From Verrucomicrobiota bacterium (GTDB lineage: Bacteria > Verrucomicrobiota > Verrucomicrobiia > Opitutales > Opitutaceae): a DNA stretch of 64,000 nucleotides. The stretch spans positions 124,001-188,000 of the forward strand of contig JAEWQP010000006.1 in the NCBI GenBank assembly GCA_023399155.1, written 5' to 3'. How positions within the stretch are numbered: position 1 is the stretch's first letter; each line of letters starts with the position of its first letter. This document shows positions 50,914-60,152 of the stretch, piece after piece. The position numbers and the translations under genes were made by a program. Under the pieces are notes generated by a model, which worked only from the letters and a program-made list of their open reading frames with translations, did not search any database and was not told where the DNA came from.

Positions 50914-52911
50914 TCAGGAGGCGTCGATAAATTGCCGGTACAATCCTGCGTACGTGCCGCCGGACGCGACCAGCTCGTCGTGCGTGCCGCGCTCGATGAT
51001 GCGGCCGCGGTCGAGGACGAGGACCAGATCCGCGCTGCGGATCGTGCTGAGCCGGTGGGCCACCACGAAGGCGGTGCGGCGCTGCAGCAGGCGCCCGAGC
51101 GCGTGCTGCAGCCGCGCCTCGGTGAGGGTGTCGATCGCGCTGGTCGCCTCATCCAAAATCAGGATACGCGGGTCGGCCAGCATCGCGCGGGCGAAGCACA
51201 CGAGCTGTCGCTGCCCCAGCGAAATGCCCGAACCGCGCTCGCCCACCCGGGTGGCGAAGCCCTGGGCCAGTTCGCCGATCACGTCCATGCAATCGAGCGA
51301 GGCGACCGCCGCGCGCACCTCGTCATCCGAGGCTTCCGGGCGGCCCAGCCGGATGTTGTCCAGGATCGTGCCGCTGAAGAGGAAGTTCTGCTGCAGCACG
51401 ATGCCCATCTGCCGGTGCAGCGACCGGCTGGTGAGGGTGCGGATCTCACGCCCGTCGATGCGCACCTCGCCTTCGGTGGGTAGGTAGAATTTGGAGACGA
51501 GATTGATGATCGAGCTCTTGCCGCTGCCGGTGTGGCCGACGAGCGCGACGGTCCGGCCGGGCTCGGCCACGAAGCTGACGTCGTGAAGCACGGGGCGGCC
51601 CGGTTCGTAGGCAAACCCGACGCTCCGGAATTCCACCCGCGCGGCGATGCTCGCCGGTGTGGTCCCGATTCCGTGCGGGCGGTTCGATTCGCGCGACTGC
51701 CCGGCGTTTGGGCCGGGAACGGCCCGCCCGGAGGTCGGGTTCCACCCCGGGGTCTCGCCGACGCGCCTCGGGTCGGGCAGATCGGTGGCGGCGGGGTCGT
51801 CCTCCCAGTCCGGCTTGAGATCGAGCAGGCGGAAGACGCGCTCCGCGCCCGCCATGGCCGTGAGGGCGTTGTTGTACTGGGTTCCCAGATGAAGCACCGG
51901 TGCGAAGAAGAGATTGGCGAGGAAGAAGAACTTCACCAGCGACTCGACGTCCGCGCCGGGCCCGGCGTGAAGCACGCGCCAGCCGCCGAGAAGGATGAGC
52001 AGGGCGATGAAGAACTGCGAGTTGAGCTCGAGCAGCGGCGTGAGCAGCGCGCTGTTGCGCGCCACCGCGAGGTTGTTGCGTGAATGGGTGGCCGCGAGTT
52101 GCCGGAAGATGCCGGCGTTCAGGTCCTCGCGCACGAAACCCTGGGTCACGCGCATGCCGCCGACGGATTCCGCGATGGTCGAGGTGACACGTGAGAAGCT
52201 CTCCTGCACGCGGCGCAGGGAAGCGCTGAGCTTGCGTCGGAAATGCCGGTTGATCCACCACAGCGCGGGTGCCATGCCGGCGATCACGAGGAAGAGCACC
52301 CAGTCGACGACGAGCATCAAGGCGGCCGTGACGGTCATCTGGCCGAACTGCACGATGCTGACGAAAAGGACATCCTGCACGCCCACGCGCACCGTCTCGA
52401 TGTCGGAGGTGAGGCGGCTGATGATGCGGCCGAGCTTGGTGCGGTTGTAGAAGCTCATCGGCATCCGCTGCAGGTGCGCGAAGACCGCGCGACGCAGGTC
52501 GAAGACCACCCGTTCGCCAAGCTCGAGGGCGAGTCTCTGCCGGAAGTGGAAGCACACGTCGGTGGTGAACGCGACCAGCGCGTAGACGAGCACGCCCCAG
52601 TGGATCGCAGCGACGTCGTGGCGCGCGATCGGGCCGGTGATCACCTCGGTCAGCGACCAGGTGACGAACGGCAGCTGGATCGAGCGGATGATCGTGAGTG
52701 CGAGCAGCCAGTTGCGGCGCACGGCATGCGGCCGCGTGAAGCCGAGAAGCCGGCGGATAAGGCCAAACTCGAGCGGCCGCTGGTCGGGCTCATCGTCGTC
52801 CTCGCGTCGCGTCGTAAGCGTGAGCTCGGGCGGCGGCTCGGTGGACGGAACAGCGAGCGAACTGCCACCGCGCGGCGGGCGTGCCGCGGAGACTCGGTCG
52901 TGCGGCGTCAT
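50914..52911 (-). CDS. Heterodimeric ABC exporter, subunit B (canonical Walker B, degenerate signature)
   Basis: A 665-residue half-transporter: a cytoplasmic N-tail of about 60 residues, six membrane spans (for instance VLFLVIAGMAPALWWIN), then the nucleotide-binding domain. Walker A is LVGHTGSGKSSIINL; Walker B is RILILDEATSAIDTLTE with catalytic Glu. The signature is ISLGQRQ rather than LSGGQ. The H-loop is VVAHRLSTIR. It lies on the same strand as the second half-transporter gene, separated by a repeat-filled spacer of 175 bases. The two would pair with one degenerate and one competent ATP site, as in BmrCD/TM287-288-type exporters. The ATG at 52911 is used. Substrate unknown. Confidence 0.92.
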   Translation of the reverse strand: MTPHDRVSAARPPRGGSSLAVPSTEPPPELTLTTRREDDDEPDQRPLEFGLIRRLLGFTRPHAVRRNWLLALTIIRSIQLPFVTWSLTEVITGPIARHDVAAIHWGVLVYALVAFTTDVCFHFRQRLALELGERVVFDLRRAVFAHLQRMPMSFYNRTKLGRIISRLTSDIETVRVGVQDVLFVSIVQFGQMTVTAALMLVVDWVLFLVIAGMAPALWWINRHFRRKLSASLRRVQESFSRVTSTIAESVGGMRVTQGFVREDLNAGIFRQLAATHSRNNLAVARNSALLTPLLELNSQFFIALLILLGGWRVLHAGPGADVESLVKFFFLANLFFAPVLHLGTQYNNALTAMAGAERVFRLLDLKPDWEDDPAATDLPDPRRVGETPGWNPTSGRAVPGPNAGQSRESNRPHGIGTTPASIAARVEFRSVGFAYEPGRPVLHDVSFVAEPGRTVALVGHTGSGKSSIINLVSKFYLPTEGEVRIDGREIRTLTSRSLHRQMGIVLQQNFLFSGTILDNIRLGRPEASDDEVRAAVASLDCMDVIGELAQGFATRVGERGSGISLGQRQLVCFARAMLADPRILILDEATSAIDTLTEARLQHALGRLLQRRTAFVVAHRLSTIRSADLVLVLDRGRIIERGTHDELVASGGTYAGLYRQFIDAS

Positions 52912-52931
52912 GGGCAGCGTGTCTCTCCGAG

Positions 52932-53055
52932 GGTGGGGCGAGGCCTCCGGCCGAGCCGCGAAAGAGGCCCGACCCTCAAGACTGAACGCCGGGCGCCGCG
53001 TCGCAGACGGCCCGGCCCACGGTGCCGGCGGCTCGGCCGGAGGCCTCGCCCGACC
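52932..53055. repeat. REP-like inverted pair, GGTGGGGCGAGGCCTCCGGC type
   Basis: Arm 52932-52960 and the inverted arm 53026-53055 share about 28 bases, with a 65-base spacer. A third, single arm is at 15558-15586. The element fills the gap between the two ABC half-transporter genes. Confidence 0.75.
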
Positions 53056-53086
53056 TTTTGGGTGCGGGGTGCGTACGGGGCGATAC

Positions 53087-54964
53087 TCACGGTTCACCTC
53101 CTGCGCCTGCGATGGGCAGCGTGTCGTCGTCGACGATCTGGAGCTCGGCGAAACGCCGATAGAGTCCGGGTTCGCGCAGCAGGCCCGCGTGGGTCCCGGT
53201 TTGCACGACGCGCCCCTTGTCGAGCACCACCACCAGATCGGCGCGCCGGAGCGTGCTCATGCGGTGTGCGACGATGAACGTCGTGCGCCCGGCGATGGCG
53301 CGGTCCATCGCCTCGAGGATCTCCCGTTCGGTCTCGGGATCGATGGCCGCGGTGGGATCGTCGAGGATCAGGATTGGCGGCTCGAGCAGGATGGCCCGGG
53401 CGAGGGCGAGGCGCTGGCGCTGGCCGCCGGAGAGGTTGACACCGTGTTCGCCCAGCACGGTGTCGTAGCCGCGCGGGAGTTTCTCGATGAACTCATGGGC
53501 ACACGCGATCCGCGCGGCCCGTTCGACCTGCGTGCGCGAGGCCGTGGGATCGCCAAAGGCGATGTTCGCGGCGACCGTGTTGCTGAAGAGAAAACTCTCC
53601 TGGAAGACGATCCCGATGTTGCGCCGGAGTTCCTCGAGGTCGAGATCGCGCAGGTCGTGGCCGTCCAGCGTGATGCGCCCGCCGGTGACGTCATAGAAGC
53701 GGGGCAGGAGCGAGAGCGTGGCGCTCTTGCCGGAGCCGGTCGGGCCGACCACGGCGACGCACTGGCCGGGCTCGACGGAAAACGTGATGTCGCGCAGGAC
53801 CGGCTCCACCGCCTGGTAGGCGAAGTCGACGTGTTCGAAGCGGACCGCGCCGCGCGCGCGGCCGAGGCGTACGGGGTCGGCGCGGGTCTCCACCTCGACG
53901 GGCGCCTCCAGCACCTCGAACACGCGGCGCGCGCCTGTCAGGCTCTGCTGGATACTGTTCGTGATCGTCGCGATGTTGGAGACCTGTCCCGAGAACTGCT
54001 GCAGAAGGCCGGCGAACACCACGAGGCCGCTGCCGAACGCCAGCAGGTCGTGCACGACCAGCCAGCCGCCGTAGGCGAGCAGCACGATCAGGTTCACCTG
54101 GGTGATGAACCCGACGAACGGCGAGAACAGGCTGACCCGCCAGAAGATGCCCTGCTGCTGCATGCGGACGGCCTCGGCCGAGGCGTCGAAGCGGGCGCGG
54201 ATCTCCGGCTCGCGACCGAATCCCTTGACCGTGTGCACGCCCTGCACCGCCTCGGAGAGGTTGAGCACCATGCCGTCGAACAGTTCGCGGTTGCGCACGT
54301 ACATCGGCCGGACCTTGACGGAGAACAGCGCCGAGGCGGCCCAGAGCAGCGGCGTGGCAGCGAGGCACGCGAGCGTGAGCAGCACGTGGATGTTGAGCAT
54401 GTAGACCAGGTACCAGCCGAGCGAGAGCACCATGATCACGGTCTGGATCAGCACGCCGTCGACGAACGAGCGCAGGGCCTGCACATCGCCCGTGACCCGG
54501 TTGATGATCGAGCCGGAGGCGTTGGCGTCGAAGAACCGGAAACTGAGCTGGTGGAGCTTCTGGTAGACCTGGTTGCGCAGGTCGTAGACCATCTCCATGT
54601 GGACGAGGCGGGCCACGAGCATGCCGTAGGTGTAGTTGAGCCCCGCGCGCAACACGGCGAGGCCGAGGATCACGCCGGCGATGGCCGTGATTTGCGTCAT
54701 GACCGGCCAGGTCGTCGGCGCCTCGAGGCCGAGCGGCCACCGTGCCGGCGGGCGGGCCGGGTCGAGCGCGCTGCGAATCACGTCGATCCCGAAACCCGTC
54801 AAGCCCAGCCCGAGGATGCCGGACGCCAGCAGGACGACCTGGACGGAAAGCACCTGCAGACAGGTCCGCCGGTAACGCCAGGCGAACGCCAGCAGCCGCC
54901 GGATAAGCGCGGCGTTGGTGAACTCCGACCGCAGGCGGGCGTGAGGCTGGTTGGTTTCGGGCAT
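53087..54964 (-). CDS. Heterodimeric ABC exporter, subunit A (degenerate Walker B, canonical signature)
   Basis: A 625-residue half-transporter with six spans (VLLASGILGLGLTGFGIDVI and others) and a nucleotide-binding domain. Walker A is VVGPTGSGKSATLSL, the signature is the standard LSGGQRQRLALARAIL, but Walker B is ILILDDPTAAIDPETE with Asp for the catalytic Glu. The H-loop HRMSTLRR is intact. Its partner at 50914 has the complementary defect. The ATG at 54964 is used. This gene is upstream of the other and both are probably co-transcribed, with REP sequence between them. Divergent from der. Confidence 0.92.
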   Translation of the reverse strand: MPETNQPHARLRSEFTNAALIRRLLAFAWRYRRTCLQVLSVQVVLLASGILGLGLTGFGIDVIRSALDPARPPARWPLGLEAPTTWPVMTQITAIAGVILGLAVLRAGLNYTYGMLVARLVHMEMVYDLRNQVYQKLHQLSFRFFDANASGSIINRVTGDVQALRSFVDGVLIQTVIMVLSLGWYLVYMLNIHVLLTLACLAATPLLWAASALFSVKVRPMYVRNRELFDGMVLNLSEAVQGVHTVKGFGREPEIRARFDASAEAVRMQQQGIFWRVSLFSPFVGFITQVNLIVLLAYGGWLVVHDLLAFGSGLVVFAGLLQQFSGQVSNIATITNSIQQSLTGARRVFEVLEAPVEVETRADPVRLGRARGAVRFEHVDFAYQAVEPVLRDITFSVEPGQCVAVVGPTGSGKSATLSLLPRFYDVTGGRITLDGHDLRDLDLEELRRNIGIVFQESFLFSNTVAANIAFGDPTASRTQVERAARIACAHEFIEKLPRGYDTVLGEHGVNLSGGQRQRLALARAILLEPPILILDDPTAAIDPETEREILEAMDRAIAGRTTFIVAHRMSTLRRADLVVVLDKGRVVQTGTHAGLLREPGLYRRFAELQIVDDDTLPIAGAGGEP

Positions 54965-55137
54965 GGATCCTGACTCGTGCCGACCGGCTGAATGTCCGAA
55001 TGGCTGCACCTCGGGAAGACAGAAGGTCCGGGATCAGGTCTGGACGGCGCCGGAAAGGGCCATCGGTAGCGGGACCGCAGTCCCCGGCGCTTTTCCTCCT
55101 CGCTACCCGCTTCCCGCTACTCACTACTAGGCGATCC

Positions 55138-56529
55138 ATGCAACGCACTGTCGCCATCGTCGGCCGGCCCAACGTCGGCAAGAGCCGCCTCTTTAATCGG
55201 CTCGCGCGCCGTCGTATCTCGATCGTGCACGACATGCCGGGCGTCACGCGCGACATCGTTTCCGCCGAGGTCGACGGCTACACGCTCCTCGACACCGGCG
55301 GTTTCGGCCTCACGCCGGGCGACACGTCGCGCCAGATCGTGCGCGCGGTGGACGCGCAAGTGCTGTTCGCGATCGAGATGGCCGACTTGATCGCGTTCGT
55401 GGTCGATGCCCGCGACGGAATCGCACCGGAGGATGAGACCATCGCGCAGAAGCTGCGCAAGAGCGGCAAACCGGTGATCCTCGTCCTCAACAAAGTCGAC
55501 CACGTGAAGTTCGAATCCGTCGTCGCCGATGCCTTCCGGCTGGGCCTGGGCGAGGCGCTTCCCGTCTCGGCTGAGCACGGATTGGGCGAACCTGAGCTGC
55601 GCGAGCGGATCCTCGGGCGCCTCGAAAAGGTCTCGGCCAAGCTTCCGCCGCCTCCGCCGGTGGACAAGGACCGGCGGCTGCGCATCTGTTTCGTCGGCCG
55701 GCCCAACGTCGGCAAGTCTTCGATCGCCAACCGCGTGATCGGCCGCGAGCGGCTGATCGTCAGCGACGTGCCTGGCACGACACGCGAGGCCATCGACCTC
55801 GATTTTGATTTCCGCAGCAAGAAGGGCGAGGTGTGGAAGTTCGCGCTCACCGACACGGCGGGCTTGAAGAAAAACACCAAGCTCGCCTCGCCAGTGGAAT
55901 ACTTTTCCCAGCAGCGTTCGCTCGAGGCGATCCACCGCGCTGATGTTGTCTATCTCGTGCTCGATGCGGTCGACGGCGTGGGCGCGCAGGACAAGGCCAT
56001 CGGCGGCGAGGTGGTCGACGCGCACAAGCCGCTGATCATCGTGGTCAACAAGTGGGACCTTGCGCTCGAGGCCTTCAAGGAGGGTCGCGTCAGCGGTTAC
56101 GAAAATGTCGACCACTTCAAGAAGGGTTTCGGCGAGGCCGTGGCCGGCATGGTCTTCTTCAGCCCGGGATCGCCCGTGCTCTTTACGTCCGCACTGACCG
56201 GATACGCCATCGAGCAGATGCTGCGGGCCGCGCGCGCGCTCGACGGGCGACTGGACGAGCAGCTGTCGACGCCGCGGCTCAACAAGGTCCTGTTGCGCCT
56301 GACCGATCGCAATCCACCGCCGCATATCGAGGGCCGGCGTTTCCGCATCTACTACGCGGTGCAGACCGGCACGCGCCCGTACCGCATCAAGGTCTTCTGC
56401 AATCAGGCGCGCCGCCTGCAGGATTCCTACCGCCGCTACCTCGAGGCCGGCATCGTCGAGGAGTTCGGCCTCGCCGGCTGCCCGGTGCATTTCGACCTCG
56501 TCGGCAAGGCCCCGCGGGAAAAGGAATAG
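55138..56529 (+). CDS. der: Ribosome-associated GTPase Der (EngA)
   Basis: The double-GTPase that assembles the 50S subunit. The first domain starts MQRTVAIVGRPNVGKSRLFN; the second repeats RPNVGKSSIANRVIG near residue 187. Each G domain also has its DxxG (LLDTGGFG and LTDTAGLKKN) and NKxD motif (VLNKVDHVK and VVNKWDLAL). A KH-like domain ends the protein with PHIEGRRFRIYYAVQTGTRPY. At 463 residues the length is normal. The ATG at 55138 is used; earlier in-frame codons come from a repeat-like leader. Confidence 0.97.
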   Translation: MQRTVAIVGRPNVGKSRLFNRLARRRISIVHDMPGVTRDIVSAEVDGYTLLDTGGFGLTPGDTSRQIVRAVDAQVLFAIEMADLIAFVVDARDGIAPEDETIAQKLRKSGKPVILVLNKVDHVKFESVVADAFRLGLGEALPVSAEHGLGEPELRERILGRLEKVSAKLPPPPPVDKDRRLRICFVGRPNVGKSSIANRVIGRERLIVSDVPGTTREAIDLDFDFRSKKGEVWKFALTDTAGLKKNTKLASPVEYFSQQRSLEAIHRADVVYLVLDAVDGVGAQDKAIGGEVVDAHKPLIIVVNKWDLALEAFKEGRVSGYENVDHFKKGFGEAVAGMVFFSPGSPVLFTSALTGYAIEQMLRAARALDGRLDEQLSTPRLNKVLLRLTDRNPPPHIEGRRFRIYYAVQTGTRPYRIKVFCNQARRLQDSYRRYLEAGIVEEFGLAGCPVHFDLVGKAPREKE

Positions 56530-56859
56530 CCGCCTTCCCTCGGTTCTGCCCCGCTACCGCCCCCGAATCGCGGCGGAGCGGACCAGGCGGGAGAGGAACG
56601 GCGCCCCGGGCGGGGTGCGCCAGGTGCCGTTTGCGGCGGGTCGGACTTCGTTCCGCAACCCGCTCATCGGCAGAGGCAAATCGGAGGTGTTGCGCAGCCC
56701 GAAGCGACGGAGGGTGCGCGGGGACGCCGTATTTTTCGCGACAAGGACGCGCCGCGCTGATTTGTAAGCGCGCATGGCCGGCCGATTTCTTCCCGCGGCC
56801 GCGATCCGCGGGTTGCCGCCGCGTCCACTCGACTCCACCTTGCGTTACTCCGCCGTCCC
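56530..56859. other. Spacer after der, no supported feature
   Basis: This 330-base gap contains GC-rich sequence with several short palindromes (GCCCCGGGCGGGG, CCGCGGCCGCGATCCGCGG) but no clear gene, RNA or strong terminator. A minus-strand frame at 56554-56838 exists but looks like chance. Confidence 0.4.
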
Positions 56860-57339
56860 ATGAAGAAGGTTTTCTGGATCGCCTGCCTTTCCCTCGTCAC
56901 TGTCGCGCTCTTCGCCGCACCGGCGTCGCCGCGCCTGAACCTCCCGGCCGTGCCCGAACTCGGGACGACGCTGCGGTCGCTGCCCGACCAGTTGTCCTGG
57001 CAGTTGGTGAGTCGTTCCAAGGTGCTTCCTTGCTTCGACATCCAGGTCGGGGATACCGCGTACACCGTGGCGGTGGAGGGCAAGAAGCACCGGGTGGTGT
57101 GGGTGTCCTCTCAGGCCACGATGTTCGTGACGCCCGAGAAGGTCTCGATCCGCACCCGGGTCGGCGACCTGCTGGCCACGTATCCGAACAAGCTGGTCGA
57201 AGAGGAGGGTTTCGGGAGTTACGTGCCACTGCCTTCCGGCTGGTCGGCCCTGGTCGTTCGCGAGGGCAAACTCGACCCCAACGCCCGGGTGAGCCTGTTT
57301 TTCAAACGCGAGGTCGCGCCGGAGAAGAACGCCGGCTGA
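56860..57339 (+). CDS. Small exported protein of unknown function
   Basis: A 159-residue protein with a signal peptide (MKKVFWIACLSLVTVALFAA, cleavage near APA). The mature part has LRSLPDQLSWQLVSRSKVLP, VGDTAYTVAVEGKKHRVVWV and TRVGDLLATYPNKLVEEEGF, ending in SLFFKRE. It resembles no family I can name. There is one Cys, and no lipobox. The ATG at 56860 is used. Its stop is 138 bases before fmt, and the intervening sequence shows no gene, so the pair may be independent. Confidence 0.7.
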   Translation: MKKVFWIACLSLVTVALFAAPASPRLNLPAVPELGTTLRSLPDQLSWQLVSRSKVLPCFDIQVGDTAYTVAVEGKKHRVVWVSSQATMFVTPEKVSIRTRVGDLLATYPNKLVEEEGFGSYVPLPSGWSALVVREGKLDPNARVSLFFKREVAPEKNAG

Positions 57340-57477
57340 CCGCGCCCCTCGCGCCGAACGTCCGTCCCGGCGCACGTGCGGAGGCGAACCGAGGCCCCGG
57401 CCACCGTGCCTCCGTCGCGAGTCGGCGGACTTTCGCGGACCATCAGGGCATCCTGTGACGCGACCCGCTACTCTGGC

Positions 57478-58467
57478 ATGAAACGTCTTGTATTCATGGG
57501 TTCAGACCCGATCGCGCTCCCCGCGCTGGAGTGGCTGTGCGCGAACGCAGCGGATCGCGTGACCGTGGTGGGCGTTTTCACGCAGCCCGATCGCCCCACC
57601 GGGCGCGGCCAGAAGCTTACCCCGAATGGCATCAAGCTCTGGGCGCAGGAGCGCGGGTTGCCCGTGCACCAGCCGGAGAAACTCACGACAGATGCGAAGG
57701 CGGGACTCGCTTCACTCGCTCCTGACGCGGTGCTTGTGATGGCCTACGGTCATATCCTGCGCCAGGACTGGCTCGACCTGCCGCCGTTGGGGATCTGGAA
57801 TCTCCATGCCTCGGTCCTCCCCGCGCTTCGCGGCGCTTCGCCGATCCAGGGAGCGATCGTCTCAGGTGCGCGCGTGAGCGGCGTCAGCCTGATGCGCATG
57901 GTTCTGCGGCTTGATGCCGGTCCTGTGCTCGACATCGAGCGCACGCCGATCGCCGACGACGACACCGCCCTCGATCTGGAGGAAAAGCTCGCGCGCGCGT
58001 GTGTCCCGCTCCTCGAACGCACCCTGGATGCGATGCTGCGTCCGGCGCCTTCCGTGCGCGAGCAGGACGACAGCGCCGCCACATTCACTCGACGCCTGCG
58101 CAAGGACGATGGCCGGCTCGATTTTTCAGCCCCCGCGGCCACAGTGGCGCGGCGCATCAACGGCCTCTTCCCGTGGCCGGGCACGTTTTTCATCTTCGAG
58201 GGCGAGACGATCAAGGTTGGCCTCGCGTCGGCGATGCCAGCGGAGCACGGCGCGCCTGCCCAGCCCGGGACAGTTCTCGGCGAGCGCGACGCTGCCCTCG
58301 CCGTGGCGACGGGCGAGGGCGTGGTGGGCCTGCGCCGCCTGCAGCGGCCGGGAGGCCGCATGCTGCCGGCGCAGGAGTTTCTGCGCGGCCGCGCCATCGT
58401 TCCCGGCACCGTTCTCGCGTCGGCATCCATGCCGCCGCTCGTCGCGCCGGTGCCGTTCAAGGGATGA
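57478..58467 (+). CDS. fmt: Methionyl-tRNA formyltransferase
   Basis: Formylates initiator Met-tRNA with 10-formyltetrahydrofolate. It is 329 residues. The formyltransferase core starts MKRLVFMGSDPIALPALEWL, continues GVFTQPDRPTGRGQKLTPNG and LVMAYGHILRQDWL, and has the catalytic triad Asn108, His110 (IWNLHASVLPALRGASPI) and Asp146 (MRMVLRLDAGPVL). The C-terminal domain has RRINGLFPWPGTFFIF and LAVATGEGVVGLRRLQRPG. The ATG at 57478 is the start of homology; a def gene is not adjacent. The LysM gene follows 80 bases later. Confidence 0.95.
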   Translation: MKRLVFMGSDPIALPALEWLCANAADRVTVVGVFTQPDRPTGRGQKLTPNGIKLWAQERGLPVHQPEKLTTDAKAGLASLAPDAVLVMAYGHILRQDWLDLPPLGIWNLHASVLPALRGASPIQGAIVSGARVSGVSLMRMVLRLDAGPVLDIERTPIADDDTALDLEEKLARACVPLLERTLDAMLRPAPSVREQDDSAATFTRRLRKDDGRLDFSAPAATVARRINGLFPWPGTFFIFEGETIKVGLASAMPAEHGAPAQPGTVLGERDAALAVATGEGVVGLRRLQRPGGRMLPAQEFLRGRAIVPGTVLASASMPPLVAPVPFKG

Positions 58468-58547
58468 CCCGTGCGCCAGGCTGCGGAGCGCGGGCGTGCA
58501 CGAAGGTTGGGATTGTGCGACCGGCATCAATCGCGCAGCGTCCTTCC

Positions 58548-59120
58548 ATGGCTTTCTCCTCCGCTCCGTGGTTCCGCGTCGTCTCGGTCGCGGCCGTGGT
58601 CGTGGCCGCGTTCGCGCCCCGCGTCTGCGCCCAGGATATCAACGTGGTCATCGCCGGCCTCCGCGAGGACATCCGTATCCTCGATGAGCGTACACGCTCC
58701 CTCAGCGTCGAGATCGAACAGCTCAAGCGCGAGAACGCCAGCCTGCGCAGCCAGGGACAGGCCAACTACGTCACCATGGGGCAGATGACCGCCGCGCTGG
58801 CCGAGCTTGAGCGCGCCCTGCGCGCCGGCGACAAGGAGCTCGCCATCCAGCTCACGCAACAGATGGAGCGCCTCGCCAAGCAGACCAACTCGGCGCTGGA
58901 CGCCGTGGCCAAGGGCGGAGGCCCGCGCACGCAGACGCGGGTGGAGTTCCAGAAGGATTATCCCAAGACCGGCGTACCCTACACCGTGCAGGCGGGCGAC
59001 ACGCTCGCGAGCATCGCGAAGAAGTTCAACGCGCAGGTGCGCGACATCCAGAACGCCAACGAGATCACCGACCCGACGAAGATCCAGGTCGGCCAGACGC
59101 TGTTTGTCCCGCAGCGCTGA
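58548..59120 (+). CDS. Exported coiled-coil LysM protein
   Basis: A 190-residue protein. The signal peptide (VVSVAAVVVAAFAPRVCAQ) is followed by a coiled-coil region (LREDIRILDERTRSLSVEIE, then LKRENASLRSQGQANYVTMG) and a C-terminal LysM domain, VPYTVQAGDTLASIAKKFNA to GQTLFVPQR, which binds glycan such as peptidoglycan. The combination suggests a periplasmic cell-wall-binding protein. The ATG at 58548 is chosen because it starts the signal peptide. parB lies 39 bases downstream on the same strand, so the two may share a transcript. Function beyond binding is not visible. Confidence 0.85.
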   Translation: MAFSSAPWFRVVSVAAVVVAAFAPRVCAQDINVVIAGLREDIRILDERTRSLSVEIEQLKRENASLRSQGQANYVTMGQMTAALAELERALRAGDKELAIQLTQQMERLAKQTNSALDAVAKGGGPRTQTRVEFQKDYPKTGVPYTVQAGDTLASIAKKFNAQVRDIQNANEITDPTKIQVGQTLFVPQR

Positions 59121-59159
59121 TTTCCGCCTCCGGCCTGCGCGTAACCGTCTTATCACTAC

Positions 59160-60137
59160 ATGGCCTCCCCGAACAAATCCCGACTCGGCCGCGGCCTTGG
59201 CGCCATCATCTCCGGCGGCACCGCCAAGCCCGCGTCCAAGTCCTCCGCCGAACCCAGGCCCGCGAGCCAGGATACCCGCAAGGCCGCGGCCGCCGCAGCC
59301 GCTCCGGCGGCTCCGGCGCCCGTCCCTCCGGCGCCCGGTGCGCCCGGCTACCAGGAGATCCCGGTCGCGGCGGTCGTGCCCAATCCCTACCAGCCGCGAC
59401 GCGAGTTTCACCCCGACCACATCAAGGAACTCGCCGACAGCATCGCGGCCGAGGGTCTGCTGCAACCGGTCGTCGTCCGCCTGGTCGATGGGAAATACCA
59501 GCTGATCGCGGGCGAGCGCCGCTGGCGCGCCTTTCAGTCGCTCAAGCTCAAGACGATCCCGGCCCGCATCGTGCAGGCGGGCAACTCTTCGGCGGCGACG
59601 ATGGCGTTGATCGAAAACCTCCAGCGCGAGGGGCTCAACCCCGTGGAGGAGGCGCACGGCTACGCCAGCCTGATCCGCGATTTCGACCTGACCCAGGAGG
59701 CCGTCTCCGAGCGCGTGGGCAAGGGGCGCGCGACCATCGCCAACTCGCTTCGGCTGCTCCTGCTCGAGTCGGAGGTGCAGGGATTCCTCGGCAGCGGCAT
59801 GATTTCCACCGGACACGCCAAGGTGCTTCTGGGGCTGGACAATAAACAGGAACAACTCCTGCTCGCCCGGCGCGTGGTCGAGGAGGGCCTGAGCGTTCGA
59901 GCCACGGAGACGCTGGTCGAGAACGTCAGGCGAGGCGCGACCAACCGCGCCACTCCCGGCCGCCACACCCCGCCGGCCGAGGCCACCGCGATCGCCGACA
60001 TCGAGAAGCGGCTCACGTCGTTTCTCAATGCCCGCGTGCAGCTCAAGCACGCGCGTCGCAAGGGCCGGATCGTGATCGAATACCAGGGCAACGAGGACCT
60101 GCAACGCATCCTGGAGAAGGTCGGCGTCGGCAGCTAA
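59160..60137 (+). CDS. parB: Chromosome-partitioning protein ParB
   Basis: A 325-residue ParB/Spo0J protein. The N-terminus KSRLGRGLGAIISG contacts ParA, and a Pro/Ala-rich linker follows. The CTPase domain has VPNPYQPRREFHPDHIKELA, GLLQPVVVRLV and GERRWRAFQSL (118-124 and on). The parS-binding helix-turn-helix follows ENLQREGLNPVEEAHGYASL, with LTQEAVSERVGKGRATIANS. A C-terminal dimer domain ends the protein. parA is not adjacent, and I saw no TGTTTCACGTGAAACA-type parS site in the window. Two membrane-protein genes follow. Confidence 0.95.
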   Translation: MASPNKSRLGRGLGAIISGGTAKPASKSSAEPRPASQDTRKAAAAAAAPAAPAPVPPAPGAPGYQEIPVAAVVPNPYQPRREFHPDHIKELADSIAAEGLLQPVVVRLVDGKYQLIAGERRWRAFQSLKLKTIPARIVQAGNSSAATMALIENLQREGLNPVEEAHGYASLIRDFDLTQEAVSERVGKGRATIANSLRLLLLESEVQGFLGSGMISTGHAKVLLGLDNKQEQLLLARRVVEEGLSVRATETLVENVRRGATNRATPGRHTPPAEATAIADIEKRLTSFLNARVQLKHARRKGRIVIEYQGNEDLQRILEKVGVGS

Positions 60138-60152
60138 GCGGAGATCGCGCCC

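Noticed and set aside
52912..53097. N-terminal extension of the ABC subunit B reading into the spacer
   Set aside because: The extra residues translate the REP inverted repeat, not a conserved domain; the ATG at 52911 is used instead.
56554..56838. A 94-codon minus-strand frame after der
   Set aside because: Composition is like other chance frames here, and there is no ribosome site or recognisable motif.
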